64,000 bases of DNA from Pirellulaceae bacterium (GCA_028280445.1 JANQLU010000090.1:1-64000); one strand, 5' to 3'. Numbered from the stretch's first letter, positions 42,361 through 51,602 are shown. A program made the numbers and translations. Notes: a model not told the origin generated them from the letters alone.

Positions 42361-43800
42361 GTGGAAAAAGTTCAAAATTATATTAACGGTGAATTGATCG
42401 ATCCCGTTGGCGGCGCATGGCTCGACAATGACGAACCGGCTACGGGTCAAGTTTTCGCACAAGTTCCGCAGTCCGACAAGCGTGACTTGGACTTGGCGGT
42501 TGCGGCCGCCGAAAAAGCTTTTGAAACCTGGTCTACGGTGCCGATCGCTGAGCGTGTTCGCACACTGAACCGGTTGGCAGATTTGTGCGACCAGCACGCC
42601 GAACAATTGGTCGAGTTGGAATCAAAAGACAACGGAAAACCGCGTTGGCTGGCGCGGGCTGTCGATATTCCGCGCGTCGGTGCGAATCTTCGTTTTTTTA
42701 CATCATTGGCTGAAACCTGGTCGACCGAAGCGTTTGCGATGCACGATGGATTCAATTTGACTTTGCGTCAGCCGATTGGAGTTGTCGCCACGATTTCGCC
42801 ATGGAATCTGCCGTTGTATCTGTTTTCCTGGAAAGTGGCTCCGGCATTGGCGGTCGGAAATTGTGTCATTGGCAAACCGTCTGAAGTGACTCCGATGACG
42901 GCGCATTATTTTTCCAAATTGTGTATCGAAGCCGGATTGCCTCCGGGAGTCCTCAATGTGCTGCATGGCGATGGTGCGTCGATCGGTGATGCCATTACCG
43001 AACACGAAGGTATCAAAGTCGTTTCGTTTACCGGCGGAACAGCGACTGGTCGCAAGATTGCTGCCAAAGTAGCGCCGACGTTCAAAAAATATTCACTGGA
43101 ACTTGGTGGAAAGAATCCCAACGTTATTTTCGCTGATTGTGACTACGAAAATATGATGGAAACGACGCTGCGTAGTTCGTTTGCCAATCAGGGCCAAATC
43201 TGCTTGTGCGGTTCGCGAATCTATGTCGAGGAGGGGTTGTACGATCGGTTCCGCGACGATTTTGTCGGGCGTGCTGCGAAGCTCAAAGTTGGCGATCCCA
43301 ACGAAGATGATACGAAACTGGGAGCCGTCGTTTCGCGTCAGCACCATGAAAAGATTTTGAACTGTTTGGAAATCGCGAAATCCGAAGGCGGAAAAATCCT
43401 GTGTGGTGGCGGAGCGGCGTCGGTTAACGGTCGTTGTGAAAAAGGATACTTTATTCAACCGACGGTGATCGAAGGATTACCGCTGAATTGTCAAACGAAT
43501 CAGACCGAGATATTCGGGCCTGTTGTCACGATCGAAAAATTTAAAACAATGGACGAAGTCGCGGATCTGGCAAATGGAACTCCGTACGGACTGTCGGCTT
43601 CCGTGTGGACTTCTGATTTGGAAACGGGGCATCGACTTGCTGCAAAAATTCAATCAGGAGTCGTTTGGATTAATTGTTGGCTCGTGCGTGATCTGCGGAC
43701 ACCGTTTGGTGGAATGAAGGAATCGGGATTAGGGCGCGAAGGCGGTCTGGACTCGTTCCGATTTTTCACCGAGACCAAAAATGTTTGTGTGAAGTATTGA
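42361..43800 (+). CDS. Aldehyde dehydrogenase, probable 2-aminomuconic semialdehyde dehydrogenase
   Basis: A 479-residue NAD-dependent aldehyde dehydrogenase. Conserved blocks are TISPWNLPLYLFSWKVAPAL near residue 145, VSFTGGTATGRKIA, the catalytic Glu in SLELGGKNPNVIFAD, and the nucleophile in NQGQICLCGSRIYVEEG (first Cys, near residue 280). The CLCGSRI form resembles the ALDH8/2-hydroxymuconic or 2-aminomuconic semialdehyde branch. I chose GTG 42361 (VEKVQNYINGEL), preceded by CAGGTG; the frame is open to 42274, overlapping the divergent cyclase. Its position beside kynurenine genes and before a RidA deaminase supports the aminomuconate branch. HAAO and ACMSD, which would make its substrate, are not in the window. 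Confidence 0.87.
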   Translation: MEKVQNYINGELIDPVGGAWLDNDEPATGQVFAQVPQSDKRDLDLAVAAAEKAFETWSTVPIAERVRTLNRLADLCDQHAEQLVELESKDNGKPRWLARAVDIPRVGANLRFFTSLAETWSTEAFAMHDGFNLTLRQPIGVVATISPWNLPLYLFSWKVAPALAVGNCVIGKPSEVTPMTAHYFSKLCIEAGLPPGVLNVLHGDGASIGDAITEHEGIKVVSFTGGTATGRKIAAKVAPTFKKYSLELGGKNPNVIFADCDYENMMETTLRSSFANQGQICLCGSRIYVEEGLYDRFRDDFVGRAAKLKVGDPNEDDTKLGAVVSRQHHEKILNCLEIAKSEGGKILCGGGAASVNGRCEKGYFIQPTVIEGLPLNCQTNQTEIFGPVVTIEKFKTMDEVADLANGTPYGLSASVWTSDLETGHRLAAKIQSGVVWINCWLVRDLRTPFGGMKESGLGREGGLDSFRFFTETKNVCVKY

Positions 43801-43840
43801 TTTTGTTTAAGTGTTAAATTGTATGGCCGGTAGGATCGGA

Positions 43841-43928
43841 AATCGCAACCCGAAACGTTAGTGAGGGACCACGTTCCACAAAACGTCAGTGCGGTTTCTG
43901 GTCCCTCGCTCACGCGTCGGGTTGCGAC
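43841..43928. repeat. Palindromic repeat, family 1, copy C
   Basis: The arms are at 43841-43870 and 43900-43928. Two base changes, one in each arm (ACGTTAGTGAG on the left, CACGCGTCGG on the right), weaken the stem. It lies between the aldehyde dehydrogenase and RidA genes. Confidence 0.8.
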
Positions 43929-43940
43929 GGTGAAAATACG

Positions 43941-43992
43941 GTGGTTTCCAACCGGCCGTTTTATTGGATTGGCCGGTGGGAACCGGCCCTAC
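43941..43992. repeat. Hairpin repeat, family 3, copy 3
   Basis: A degenerate left arm (GTGGTTTCCAACCGGCCG) and an intact right arm (GGCCGGTGGGAACCGGCCCT) flank TTTTATTGGATT. It ends 17 nt ahead of the RidA start codon, so it would be in the RidA 5-prime leader. Confidence 0.75.
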
Positions 43993-44008
43993 AGAAAAAA
44001 GCCAAACC

Positions 44009-44425
44009 ATGATATCCGATTCTGTCAATTCGCAACAAGCGCCGGAGCCCGTTGGCCTGTACCCACATGCTCGCAAGGTCGGCAATTTACTATTCTTGTC
44101 AGGTGTTGGACCACGAAAACGCGGCACGCGCGACATTCCCGGAGTCGTGCTCGATAGTAAAGGAGCGATCCAATCGTATGACATTGCAGCGCAGTGCCAC
44201 AGTGTTTTTGAAAACGTTCGTAAGATTGTTGAGGATGCTGGAAGCTCTTGGGATCAAATTGTCGACGTTACAGCTTTCTTGACCAACATGGCTGACGATT
44301 TTCAGGTTTACAACAAAATCTATGCTGAATATTTTGCCGAAAATCGTCCTTGCCGTACGACCGTCGAAGTGAATTGTTTACCGACACCGATTGCGATTGA
44401 GCTCAAATGTATCGCGACGATTTGA
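44009..44425 (+). CDS. RidA family protein, possible 2-aminomuconate deaminase
   Basis: A 138-residue trimeric RidA/YjgF-type imine or enamine deaminase. It contains VGNLLFLSGVGPRKRGTRDI, the helix NVRKIVEDAGSSWDQIVDVT and the family C-terminus CRTTVEVNCLPTPIAIELKC, in which the Arg positions the substrate carboxylate. Bacterial 2-aminomuconate deaminases of tryptophan and nitrobenzoate catabolism belong to this family, and the gene follows the aldehyde dehydrogenase, so that role is a reasonable inference. A general RidA housekeeping role is the alternative. ATG 44009 is chosen; the longer frame (43964) would read through the repeat. Confidence 0.82.
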   Translation: MISDSVNSQQAPEPVGLYPHARKVGNLLFLSGVGPRKRGTRDIPGVVLDSKGAIQSYDIAAQCHSVFENVRKIVEDAGSSWDQIVDVTAFLTNMADDFQVYNKIYAEYFAENRPCRTTVEVNCLPTPIAIELKCIATI

Positions 44426-44476
44426 GTTGAAATTGGTGCGTGAACTAATGGACTAATAAGGGTTTCTTTTGAAGTC

Positions 44477-44640
44477 TCACGCAGAGGCGCGGAGACGCAG
44501 AGGCCTTTTGTAACAGAGATCGTAGTAAATAGTGAACGTTGCAAAAAATCAAATCCAAGCACGACCAGTTTGAAAGCCCGACAACACCTTAGTGGCAATC
44601 CAGCCAACTTTGATTCCTCTGCGTTTCCGCGTGCGGCTTT
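44477..44640. repeat. Inverted repeat pair related to that at 7556-7725
   Basis: CACGCAGAGGCGCGGAGACG and a downstream CCTCTGCGTTTCCGCGTGCG (about 44617-44637) are inverted copies of the arms seen near 7.6 kb. Here the DNA between the arms is unrelated and lacks the tandem 14-mer. The gap lies between convergent RidA and cysS. Confidence 0.6.
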
Positions 44641-44672
44641 CCCATCCACCGCACAAGAATGACCCAAGTTGA

Positions 44673-46217
44673 TCAAACCAATTCTTTTTGGATGACCGTT
44701 CCTTCTTTCGTGGTCCGAACTTCGAAACCGAGTTCTCGGATTTGTTCGCGGATCGCATCGGCCTGGTCATAATTTTTTTCCGCCCGGGCGGCGTCCAGGT
44801 TTTTGCACAACTGCTCGGCTTGAGCCAGTTTGTCGTCACCACCAGCCGATTCCGATTGGTAATCGAGTCCTTCGTTCAGCGGGGCGACGTTCAAAACGGA
44901 GTTGATCAGTTTTAATGCCCCCAATGCTTCGGCAGCATCGTTGGGTTTGCTGGCAATCCAAGGATTAATCACCGCCAATGCACCAGCAATGTTCAGATCA
45001 TCGGCAAGCGCTGTAGCAAATTCGTTGACGATAGGATGGGACAAATCAACGTCTTCGGCAATTCCGCCTGACTGTTGTTCGAGTGATGAACGGAATTCTT
45101 GCATTCGTCGAACTGTGGTCGCCGAATCGCCAATGCTCTTTGCCGTGAAATTCAAATTGGTGGAATATTTGGATTTCAGCAGTTCAAACCTCAGCACTGC
45201 CGGGTCCACCGCCCTGCCCCACAATTCATCTTCGTCTTTTTTGAAATTGCCCGTTAGTACATCGCGGACGGTGTAGAATGTCCCGGCACTTTTGGACATC
45301 TTTTCACCTTCGACCATCAAGAAACGAGCGTGAACCCAGTATCGCGCAAAATGTTCGGCTCCTGTGCTGCAGCACGATTGGGCAATCTCGCATTCGTGGT
45401 GCGGAAAAATGAGATCTTCACCGCCGGTATGAATGTCGATGGTATCGGCGCCCAAAAAATCTCTTGCCATCACCGAGCATTCGATATGCCAGCCGGGGTA
45501 GCCGGTGCCCCAAGGCGAAGGCCATTTCATGATGTGGTTCTCATCCGCTTTCCATAACATGAAATCGGCGGGGTGTTTTTTCATCTGCTGGTCTTTTTGC
45601 GACAAACGTTCGCTGGCGCCCTCCTGTAAATCATTCAACGTGTTGTTACTCAACCGGCCGTAGCGAGCAAAACTTTCAACGCTGAAATAGACCACCCCAT
45701 CGTCCGCAATATACGCATGACCTCGATCCAGCAACGTTTGGATCATTTTGATCATGCCATCGATATTGTCCGTGGCGCGAGGAACATTTTCAGGGTATTC
45801 AAAAGCGACTTTGTAACCCAGTTGTTTTCCATCTGCCAGAAAAGCGTCCATATAGTAATCAGCAACCTGGAACGGGTCATTGGGATCGGCAACCTCGCCT
45901 TCGGCCACCGTCCCCGCTTTTTTGGCTTCTTTGATTCGCTGGCCACCGACCTGCATTCGGTCCTCGCCACCGCCATCGGCGTTGTCGTCGTTGGTCATGT
46001 GGCCAACATCGGTAATATTCGTGACATGGTGAACGTCGTACCCGACCAATTCCAAAAATCGGCGCAGCAAATCACCAAATAGAAAAGTGCGAAAATTGCC
46101 AATATGCGCGAAATCGTAGACCGTCGGTCCGCAGCTGTACATCGTAACTTTGCCAGGGACGATCGGCTGAAATTCTTCGAGTTGGTTGGTGAGCGTGTTG
46201 TGAAGCTGAATTTTCAT
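44673..46217 (-). CDS. cysS: Cysteine--tRNA ligase
   Basis: A 514-residue class I aminoacyl-tRNA synthetase that charges tRNA-Cys. It starts MKIQLHNTLTNQLEEFQPIV at ATG 46217; the frame is open to 46283 but the extra 22 residues are not conserved. The HIGH motif appears as FAHIGNFRTF and the zinc ligands include YSCGPTVYD, CSVMARDFLG and HHECEIAQS. The KMSKS loop is exact in GEKMSKSAGTFY near residue 310. The C-terminal anticodon-binding region (LCKNLDAARAEKNYDQADAI) is present. An insertion at about residues 70-110 (NADGGGEDRMQVGGQRIKEA) is longer than in E. coli CysS but still in frame. Confidence 0.96.
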   Translation of the reverse strand: MKIQLHNTLTNQLEEFQPIVPGKVTMYSCGPTVYDFAHIGNFRTFLFGDLLRRFLELVGYDVHHVTNITDVGHMTNDDNADGGGEDRMQVGGQRIKEAKKAGTVAEGEVADPNDPFQVADYYMDAFLADGKQLGYKVAFEYPENVPRATDNIDGMIKMIQTLLDRGHAYIADDGVVYFSVESFARYGRLSNNTLNDLQEGASERLSQKDQQMKKHPADFMLWKADENHIMKWPSPWGTGYPGWHIECSVMARDFLGADTIDIHTGGEDLIFPHHECEIAQSCCSTGAEHFARYWVHARFLMVEGEKMSKSAGTFYTVRDVLTGNFKKDEDELWGRAVDPAVLRFELLKSKYSTNLNFTAKSIGDSATTVRRMQEFRSSLEQQSGGIAEDVDLSHPIVNEFATALADDLNIAGALAVINPWIASKPNDAAEALGALKLINSVLNVAPLNEGLDYQSESAGGDDKLAQAEQLCKNLDAARAEKNYDQADAIREQIRELGFEVRTTKEGTVIQKELV

Positions 46218-46352
46218 CGGCAATCTGCGCAATCTGAGACAGTTAGTAACTTGGATGCTCCCAAATCGGTGTAGGTTAATCAAGGTGGATTCGTTGCCAG
46301 AGAACGAAATCTTCAGCCGAACTGGAATTGAAGGCCCGACCCTCTGAGCATT

Positions 46353-47984
46353 CTACATTTGGTTTTTAAAGAAAAACTCTTCGATCCAGGGTTTTGTCCA
46401 GGGGTTTGCAAACGCATAAGCCGCGGAAGTCGCGCTGACAAACAACAGCGTGACAGCCAACCAGCGCAACCACCGACGTGACCAAATCATTTCGACCAGC
46501 GGTACCATTGCAGTCAGCCACATGGGGTACATCCAGATTGCCCAGCGAAAACAACTGGTCCATCCTCCGAAATTGCGGTCGTGTTGCGGTCGATAAACAT
46601 AAAATGTGAAAACAACAACAGTGATAGCCAGAAACGCCAAAGCCGGCAGTCCGAACGATTGGCGATTTGTAAACGCGACAATTAACAAACCGATCCAGCC
46701 CAACAACAATACAGGCGATAGCGAAATCACACCATGATGCCCGACGGTGATGTGCATCAAATACTCTTGCTGGTTCGCGACTCCGCGATCCACCGGCGAT
46801 TTTTTTTCGTTATTGGTTGCCCAATAGCTTCCTGGATAGTCGTACCAGTTGTTCCATTTTCGAATTTCGTATTTTTGGTCATCGATCTGCACAATGGCCA
46901 ATTGAGATTGTTTGCCAAAATCAACCGTCCAACGATTTCGATGCGAATGCGGCCAGTAACCGGGTGTTACGTTGGCGGCCACGCTGACGGACAGCCCGTT
47001 TTTATCGATCTCCGTTTTTAACGGTTCAGGCAGTTTTCCGGAGTCCAAGATTTCGGCAAAATCCCCTTCGACCGTTTCGACCACCGTTCCATCACTGCGA
47101 TGCGCGTAGGCCAATTTCCAGGTGTCGTGGGCCAAGTAATTCGTTCCAAAAAAAGCAGCAGCGACCAATCCGGCTCCGGGTAAAAATCCAATTAGCGTCG
47201 ATGACCAACAACGCAGCAAGCAAAAACACATCATCGCCGCACCGAACGCCAACGCCGGCAAATCGCACGCAACGGCCAACGCGCTAAAAACACCCATGGC
47301 GACGAATTGGAGAAATCGTTTGAAGTTTCGTTGATCACCTGCTTGTCTCAACCAATAAGGAACAAACAACGCGATGACAATCATCACACATGCCGCGGCT
47401 GGGACATGATTGGAAAAAGTAGTTCCAAACGATGTCAGGTAAGTGCCAAAACATCCAGTTGCGACCACGAATAATGCAGGACCAGGCCGAGCGGTCAACG
47501 AGTGGGCGATTTTGGCCAGCATGATTAATGCAACAAACAGGCTGGTTCCATTGATCAAAATCAGCAATGTTCGGATGATAAAAAACGGATGCTCGGCAAT
47601 TGATTTGCCCGTCACGGTTTTTAAAACCCAATATCCTCCCGCAGCAATCGTTGGCAAAACAGGCGGTTTGCTGGAATAAAAATGAAATTCCCCATCGGCT
47701 CCAACGTGGCGAACTTTGTCAATCGTATTCCAGGGCCGCTCACCTTCGATCACCTGGTCAATCGCATAAGTATTGTGGTCAACCAGGGCACGAACCGTGC
47801 ACCAGCGACTTCGATCATTGGCACTATAAAACGCGGCGGGCTCACCATTGTATTCCGATTGGATGTTGAGAATGCGTCCGCAAACCGAGCCAACGCTACA
47901 GCAAATCATGACCATGGCGAGGGTCCAGTAGACTTGAGCTCGTTGCTGAGACCCCTGGTTTGTTTCCGTTGGAGTTGTTTCCAT
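46353..47984 (-). CDS. Multi-pass membrane protein, possible GT-C glycosyltransferase
   Basis: A 543-residue protein with about ten hydrophobic segments. The first (VYWTLAMVMICCSVGSVCGR) follows a short polar N-terminus and leads to an extracytoplasmic loop with NDRSRWCTVRALVDHNTYAI and FHFYSSKPPVLPTIAAGG. The pattern of a Arg/Asp-containing first loop and many helices resembles GT-C (PMT/ArnT-like) glycosyltransferases or planctomycete membrane proteins of unknown role, but I see no decisive motif. A large soluble insertion lies at about residues 290-390. It is followed downstream by cysS and preceded by a family-2 glycosyltransferase on the same strand. Confidence 0.7.
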   Translation of the reverse strand: METTPTETNQGSQQRAQVYWTLAMVMICCSVGSVCGRILNIQSEYNGEPAAFYSANDRSRWCTVRALVDHNTYAIDQVIEGERPWNTIDKVRHVGADGEFHFYSSKPPVLPTIAAGGYWVLKTVTGKSIAEHPFFIIRTLLILINGTSLFVALIMLAKIAHSLTARPGPALFVVATGCFGTYLTSFGTTFSNHVPAAACVMIVIALFVPYWLRQAGDQRNFKRFLQFVAMGVFSALAVACDLPALAFGAAMMCFCLLRCWSSTLIGFLPGAGLVAAAFFGTNYLAHDTWKLAYAHRSDGTVVETVEGDFAEILDSGKLPEPLKTEIDKNGLSVSVAANVTPGYWPHSHRNRWTVDFGKQSQLAIVQIDDQKYEIRKWNNWYDYPGSYWATNNEKKSPVDRGVANQQEYLMHITVGHHGVISLSPVLLLGWIGLLIVAFTNRQSFGLPALAFLAITVVVFTFYVYRPQHDRNFGGWTSCFRWAIWMYPMWLTAMVPLVEMIWSRRWLRWLAVTLLFVSATSAAYAFANPWTKPWIEEFFFKNQM

Positions 47985-48145
47985 ACGATTAGCGTGACTG
48001 AGTTTGACGATATTGGCCGCTACTCTATTCTAGGCTGCCGAATGTTGGTTTGCCGCAATTTAGAAAGTTTTTTTCGTTTGATGTGACGCCGCGCCGTCTC
48101 ATTTTTCCAAAAATCAGACGAGCGTGAACGCCACATACGATCACA

Positions 48146-49147
48146 CTACTGGTCGATAGGTGGCATTTCTCCGCCTTTGGTTCGTCGACGAATCGAATAA
48201 ACCGTGTCTGGACCCTGCTGTTTGGCCACGAAAAGTTCGGCTAACAACCCAAAGGTTACCATCTGCACGCCAAGTAACAGCGCACCGAGCGAGTAGTAAA
48301 GCAACGCGCGATCACTGACCGACGGCAAAGCCGCGATTTCCGGGTTTGACAAATTGACTTGGCGGTAAATCCAGTAAATCGCCAAATACAACAGCCCTAC
48401 ACTGCCGACAAATGTCGACAACAGCCCGATCGATCCCAGCAAATGTTGTGGCCGGTGATTGTAACTGGTCAAAAAACTGACCGTTAACAAATCAAGGAAT
48501 CCCTTGATGATTCGCGAAACCCCGTATTTAGATTTTCCAAATTCGCGGGGACGATGGTTGACGACGACCTCGCCAACTTTCCAACCACGCGCCGCAGCCA
48601 GTACAGGAATAAAGCGATGAAACTCACCGTACAAACGGACTTCGTCAAAAATCTCGCGACGATAAAGTTTGAATCCACAATTGTGGTCGTGCAATTTGAC
48701 TCCCGTCATACGATTGACCATCAAATTGAAAAATTTTGATGGAATTGTTTTGTGAAACGGGTCGTAACGCACTTTTTTCCAACCGCTAACAACGTCGAAG
48801 CCCGCTTCGAATTGTTCAATGAATTTGGGGATTTCTGCCGGGTCATCCTGGAGATCAGCGTCCATCGTCAACACGATATCCGTTTCGACTTCGCGCATGC
48901 CTGCGTCCAGCGCACATGCTTTTCCAAAATTTCGGCGAAATTGAATGCCGCGAACTTTGTCCGATTCGACCGACAGATCTTCGATCACCGACCACGAGCC
49001 ATCTTTTGAACCGTCGTCAACGAACACAATCTGGATGTCGTATCCATATTCATCTTCGACAGCACCGATTTGTTCATACAGCGCTCGCAGGCTCTCTTCT
49101 TCGTTGTAAACGGGAACGACGATTGTTAGTTCCATGAAAATCTTCAC
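48146..49147 (-). CDS. Glycosyltransferase family 2 protein, ArnC/GtrB-like membrane type
   Basis: A 333-residue polyprenyl-phosphate glycosyltransferase. The catalytic domain begins MELTIVVPVYNEEESLRALY and has the DDGS block (VDDGSKDGSWSVI), the DAD motif in TMDADLQDDPAEIP near residue 97 and RRNFGKACALDAGMREVETD. Two C-terminal membrane helices (LGSIGLLSTFVGSVGLLYLA; LLYYSLGALLLGVQMVTFGL) anchor it. This family loads undecaprenyl phosphate with a sugar that GT-C enzymes later transfer, which fits the neighbouring multi-pass protein. ATG 49147 adds four residues to ATG 49135; both are possible. Confidence 0.9.
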   Translation of the reverse strand: MKIFMELTIVVPVYNEEESLRALYEQIGAVEDEYGYDIQIVFVDDGSKDGSWSVIEDLSVESDKVRGIQFRRNFGKACALDAGMREVETDIVLTMDADLQDDPAEIPKFIEQFEAGFDVVSGWKKVRYDPFHKTIPSKFFNLMVNRMTGVKLHDHNCGFKLYRREIFDEVRLYGEFHRFIPVLAAARGWKVGEVVVNHRPREFGKSKYGVSRIIKGFLDLLTVSFLTSYNHRPQHLLGSIGLLSTFVGSVGLLYLAIYWIYRQVNLSNPEIAALPSVSDRALLYYSLGALLLGVQMVTFGLLAELFVAKQQGPDTVYSIRRRTKGGEMPPIDQ

Positions 49148-49436
49148 CTCACCTGTCAGGGTGATAGCACTTTGCTAATGGTTGTTTAAAAGCGGAAAGG
49201 TCTAGTAAATGCACGTAATACCAGACCATGGCGAAAATAGCAGAAATGGAGATTATTCGGGAGATCGTTAATTCGCTATTTACTTCGCAAGCGACCTGAG
49301 ATTACGATAACTCCCAGCGCTTGCAGAATAAACTCGGTAAGTGTCAATACGAACCATCTCAAAAAATACTTGATTGTTCGCTGCTACAGGACAGGCAGAT
49401 GACAACGTTTCAAGTAAACCATTCGGAGCTGGCCCA
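49148..49436. other. Intergenic region between divergent genes
   Basis: A 289-nt gap separating the glycosyltransferase from the membrane protein gene at 49437. I see no repeat, hairpin terminator or clear promoter here by eye. Confidence 0.4.
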
Positions 49437-50840
49437 ATGAAGGGATTGATTGCGTTAGTGCTCTCGGCGATTTCGCTTAGTCTGATTGCTTACCCCGCCC
49501 ACACCCAAACAACAAATCAACAAGGAAAAGATTTTGTTTTGGAGCTCGACGATGCAATGCTGGCCGAGTTGGCGCGTCGCAAAAACGGGTTAAAAAGCTT
49601 TTTGCCTAATCTACAAGGACAACAATTTACTCGAGTTTTCATTAAATACATTGGCACGGGACAAACTCGTACGACACCCAAGCCAAGATTGTTCGATGTC
49701 GGTACTGAAGCCAGCAATGATCAATCTGGACTGAACTCCCTCAAATTGCCTCTCGACACAGGTTCGATTCAAGCACTCAAAGCTGGCAAGCCGCTGGTCG
49801 CTGAAATTGATCCTGCCAAAGACATTGGTGTGGTCAAAGTTGTTATGGCGCCGGCCCAGCAGGTCAATTCGTTGCCGGCAAACAACACTTTGGGATCAGA
49901 CCAATTTGGTTCTCGCCAAAACACGCTTTCAGGATCAAACCCGATCTCCTCGCAGCCTCCGTCATTATTGAACACGACACCGAACACTTCGCCTCGAAAC
50001 GATCAATTCGGCGGCGGCAATAATACGCAATTTGGCAGCGGCAATCGTCAAGGCACGGTTAGCCCGACACAACCGGCTAGTACCACCAATCCATTGCCCA
50101 ATAACAGCATTGCAGATAACCGCAGAAATGTTTTTCCCGATACCCAGCTTTATCCACGAACTGGTGTTGATAACACGGGAATCAACAATACAACAGGCCA
50201 AGGAAATCCTAATCTCGTTGGCGTTGGCGGCAATCGGCGAACGGATATCGGGACTCGCGCCGATTACTCCAATCGGACTAATGTGACGGGAAACCCCAAC
50301 GTGATGGGAAATCCGAATCGATTTGAGCGGCGACCGTTTGATGATCGGGGATTTAACAATACACGCGATACGCGTCCCAACATTCCCAGTTACAACAACC
50401 AAGAATTGATGCGAGAGCGTGAGCAATTGCAGCGACTGCGCGACGAATACTCTCAACTCATTGCAGCAACCAATCGCAATCGCGTTGGCTTGAATGCCCC
50501 TCCGGGAGAGTTTTTGACAAAAACCGAGGCCGACCGAAACGTCCGAGATGCATTGGAAAAACAACGCGCGGAGTTGAAAACAACGGCCGACCAACAGACA
50601 AAAGTCGCACTGGAAAATCAGAAAACTGAACTGAAGGCTTCGGCCGAAAAACAGATCAAGGAGCAAGTTGACAAATTGGTTGCCGAACAAGCGAATTGGA
50701 GCGGCCCGGTATTGTGGTTCGCTTTCTTTGTGTCGTTCGGTTTGAACATGTATTTGTGGTGGATCTGGCGGGCTTCGTTTACTCGTTACCAAGAGTTGGC
50801 GGACGATTTGCGGCAGACGTTTTCACAGCCAATTAACTAA
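49437..50840 (+). CDS. Asn/Gly/Pro-rich secreted protein with C-terminal coiled coil and membrane anchor
   Basis: A 467-residue protein of no family I recognise. A signal peptide (MKGLIALVLSAISLSLIAYP) is followed by a ~120-residue folded part. A long low-complexity stretch (about 140-320) is rich in Asn, Gly, Pro, Thr and Ser with recurring NPN, NRT and NN motifs. Residues 325-420 form a coiled coil (ELMREREQLQRLRDEYSQLI; QRAELKTTADQQTKVALENQ). A single membrane helix (VLWFAFFVSFGLNMYLWWIW) and a short cytoplasmic tail close the protein. ATG 49437 is chosen for the signal peptide; the frame is open to 49374. It precedes the ompH-lpxC-lpxA run and may act in the envelope. Confidence 0.72.
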   Translation: MKGLIALVLSAISLSLIAYPAHTQTTNQQGKDFVLELDDAMLAELARRKNGLKSFLPNLQGQQFTRVFIKYIGTGQTRTTPKPRLFDVGTEASNDQSGLNSLKLPLDTGSIQALKAGKPLVAEIDPAKDIGVVKVVMAPAQQVNSLPANNTLGSDQFGSRQNTLSGSNPISSQPPSLLNTTPNTSPRNDQFGGGNNTQFGSGNRQGTVSPTQPASTTNPLPNNSIADNRRNVFPDTQLYPRTGVDNTGINNTTGQGNPNLVGVGGNRRTDIGTRADYSNRTNVTGNPNVMGNPNRFERRPFDDRGFNNTRDTRPNIPSYNNQELMREREQLQRLRDEYSQLIAATNRNRVGLNAPPGEFLTKTEADRNVRDALEKQRAELKTTADQQTKVALENQKTELKASAEKQIKEQVDKLVAEQANWSGPVLWFAFFVSFGLNMYLWWIWRASFTRYQELADDLRQTFSQPIN

Positions 50841-50981
50841 TGCATGCATTTTGTTTGCGAATATTTTACGATCGATATTTACGAAATTCGGTAAAACGGC
50901 AACAATCATGCCGCTACTGAAAAATCCCCACTGGACGGGGCGCGGTGCAACCACCGTCGAAAATAAGCAAGGAGCGCTAAC

Positions 50982-51602
50982 ATGAAACGAATGACTCTAA
51001 TCGTCGCAGCTGTGGTGGCGATTCTGCCACTTTCTTTGGCTACTGCTCAGCAACAGCCACCCGCCAATACTAATACCAGCGTTGGAATGAAAACCAATAT
51101 TGGAATTATCGATCTGGCTCAGGTTTTTAAAAGTCATCCGACTTTCAACCAGCAGTTGAAACAACTTCAACAAGACGCCGAGATGTTTAAAAGTACGGTC
51201 CAGCAGCAACGACAAATGTTGCAAACTCGGCGAGAAAATCTTGCCAAAATGGATCCGAACTCCGCCAAATTCAAAAACGAAGAATCCAATCTGGCCCAAA
51301 TCGCAGCACGACTCGAAGTCGATGGGCGCAACAAGGTCAAGGAATTTGCACAGCGTGAAGCCAATTTGCACTACAACACTTATCAGCAAATCCAAGGCCT
51401 CATCGGACGTTACTGCAAGCAAAATGGAATCCGAATTGTCATGACATTTGATGGCTCGCCCGTCGATCCAAATAATCCGGATTCTATCATGCGCAAAGTC
51501 AATGCGTCGGTGGTGTACCACGTTCCACAAAAGGACATTACGCGACCGATCATTCAATATGTCGCGCAAGTCGTTGGAGCAAGTACGCCCAATCGCAAAT
51601 GA
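50982..51602 (+). CDS. OmpH/Skp family periplasmic chaperone
   Basis: A 206-residue protein with a signal peptide (MKRMTLIVAAVVAILPLSLA) and a long, charged coiled-coil arm. The family opening IGIIDLAQVFKSHPTFNQQL is followed by heptad-rich LKQLQQDAEMFKSTVQQQRQ. Skp trimers hold unfolded outer-membrane proteins in the periplasm. The start ATG 50982 has AAGGAG about 7 nt upstream. It lies directly ahead of lpxC, a typical gram-negative arrangement, although bamA, lpxD and fabZ are missing here. The Gln-rich N-terminal segment after the signal (QQQPPANTNTSVGMKTN) is unusual. Confidence 0.88.
   Translation: MKRMTLIVAAVVAILPLSLATAQQQPPANTNTSVGMKTNIGIIDLAQVFKSHPTFNQQLKQLQQDAEMFKSTVQQQRQMLQTRRENLAKMDPNSAKFKNEESNLAQIAARLEVDGRNKVKEFAQREANLHYNTYQQIQGLIGRYCKQNGIRIVMTFDGSPVDPNNPDSIMRKVNASVVYHVPQKDITRPIIQYVAQVVGASTPNRK

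Noticed and set aside
49965..50792. 275-codon minus-strand frame
   Set aside because: Antisense to the Asn/Gly-rich protein gene; its repetitive Ile/Ser/Arg sequence is the complement of a low-complexity region.
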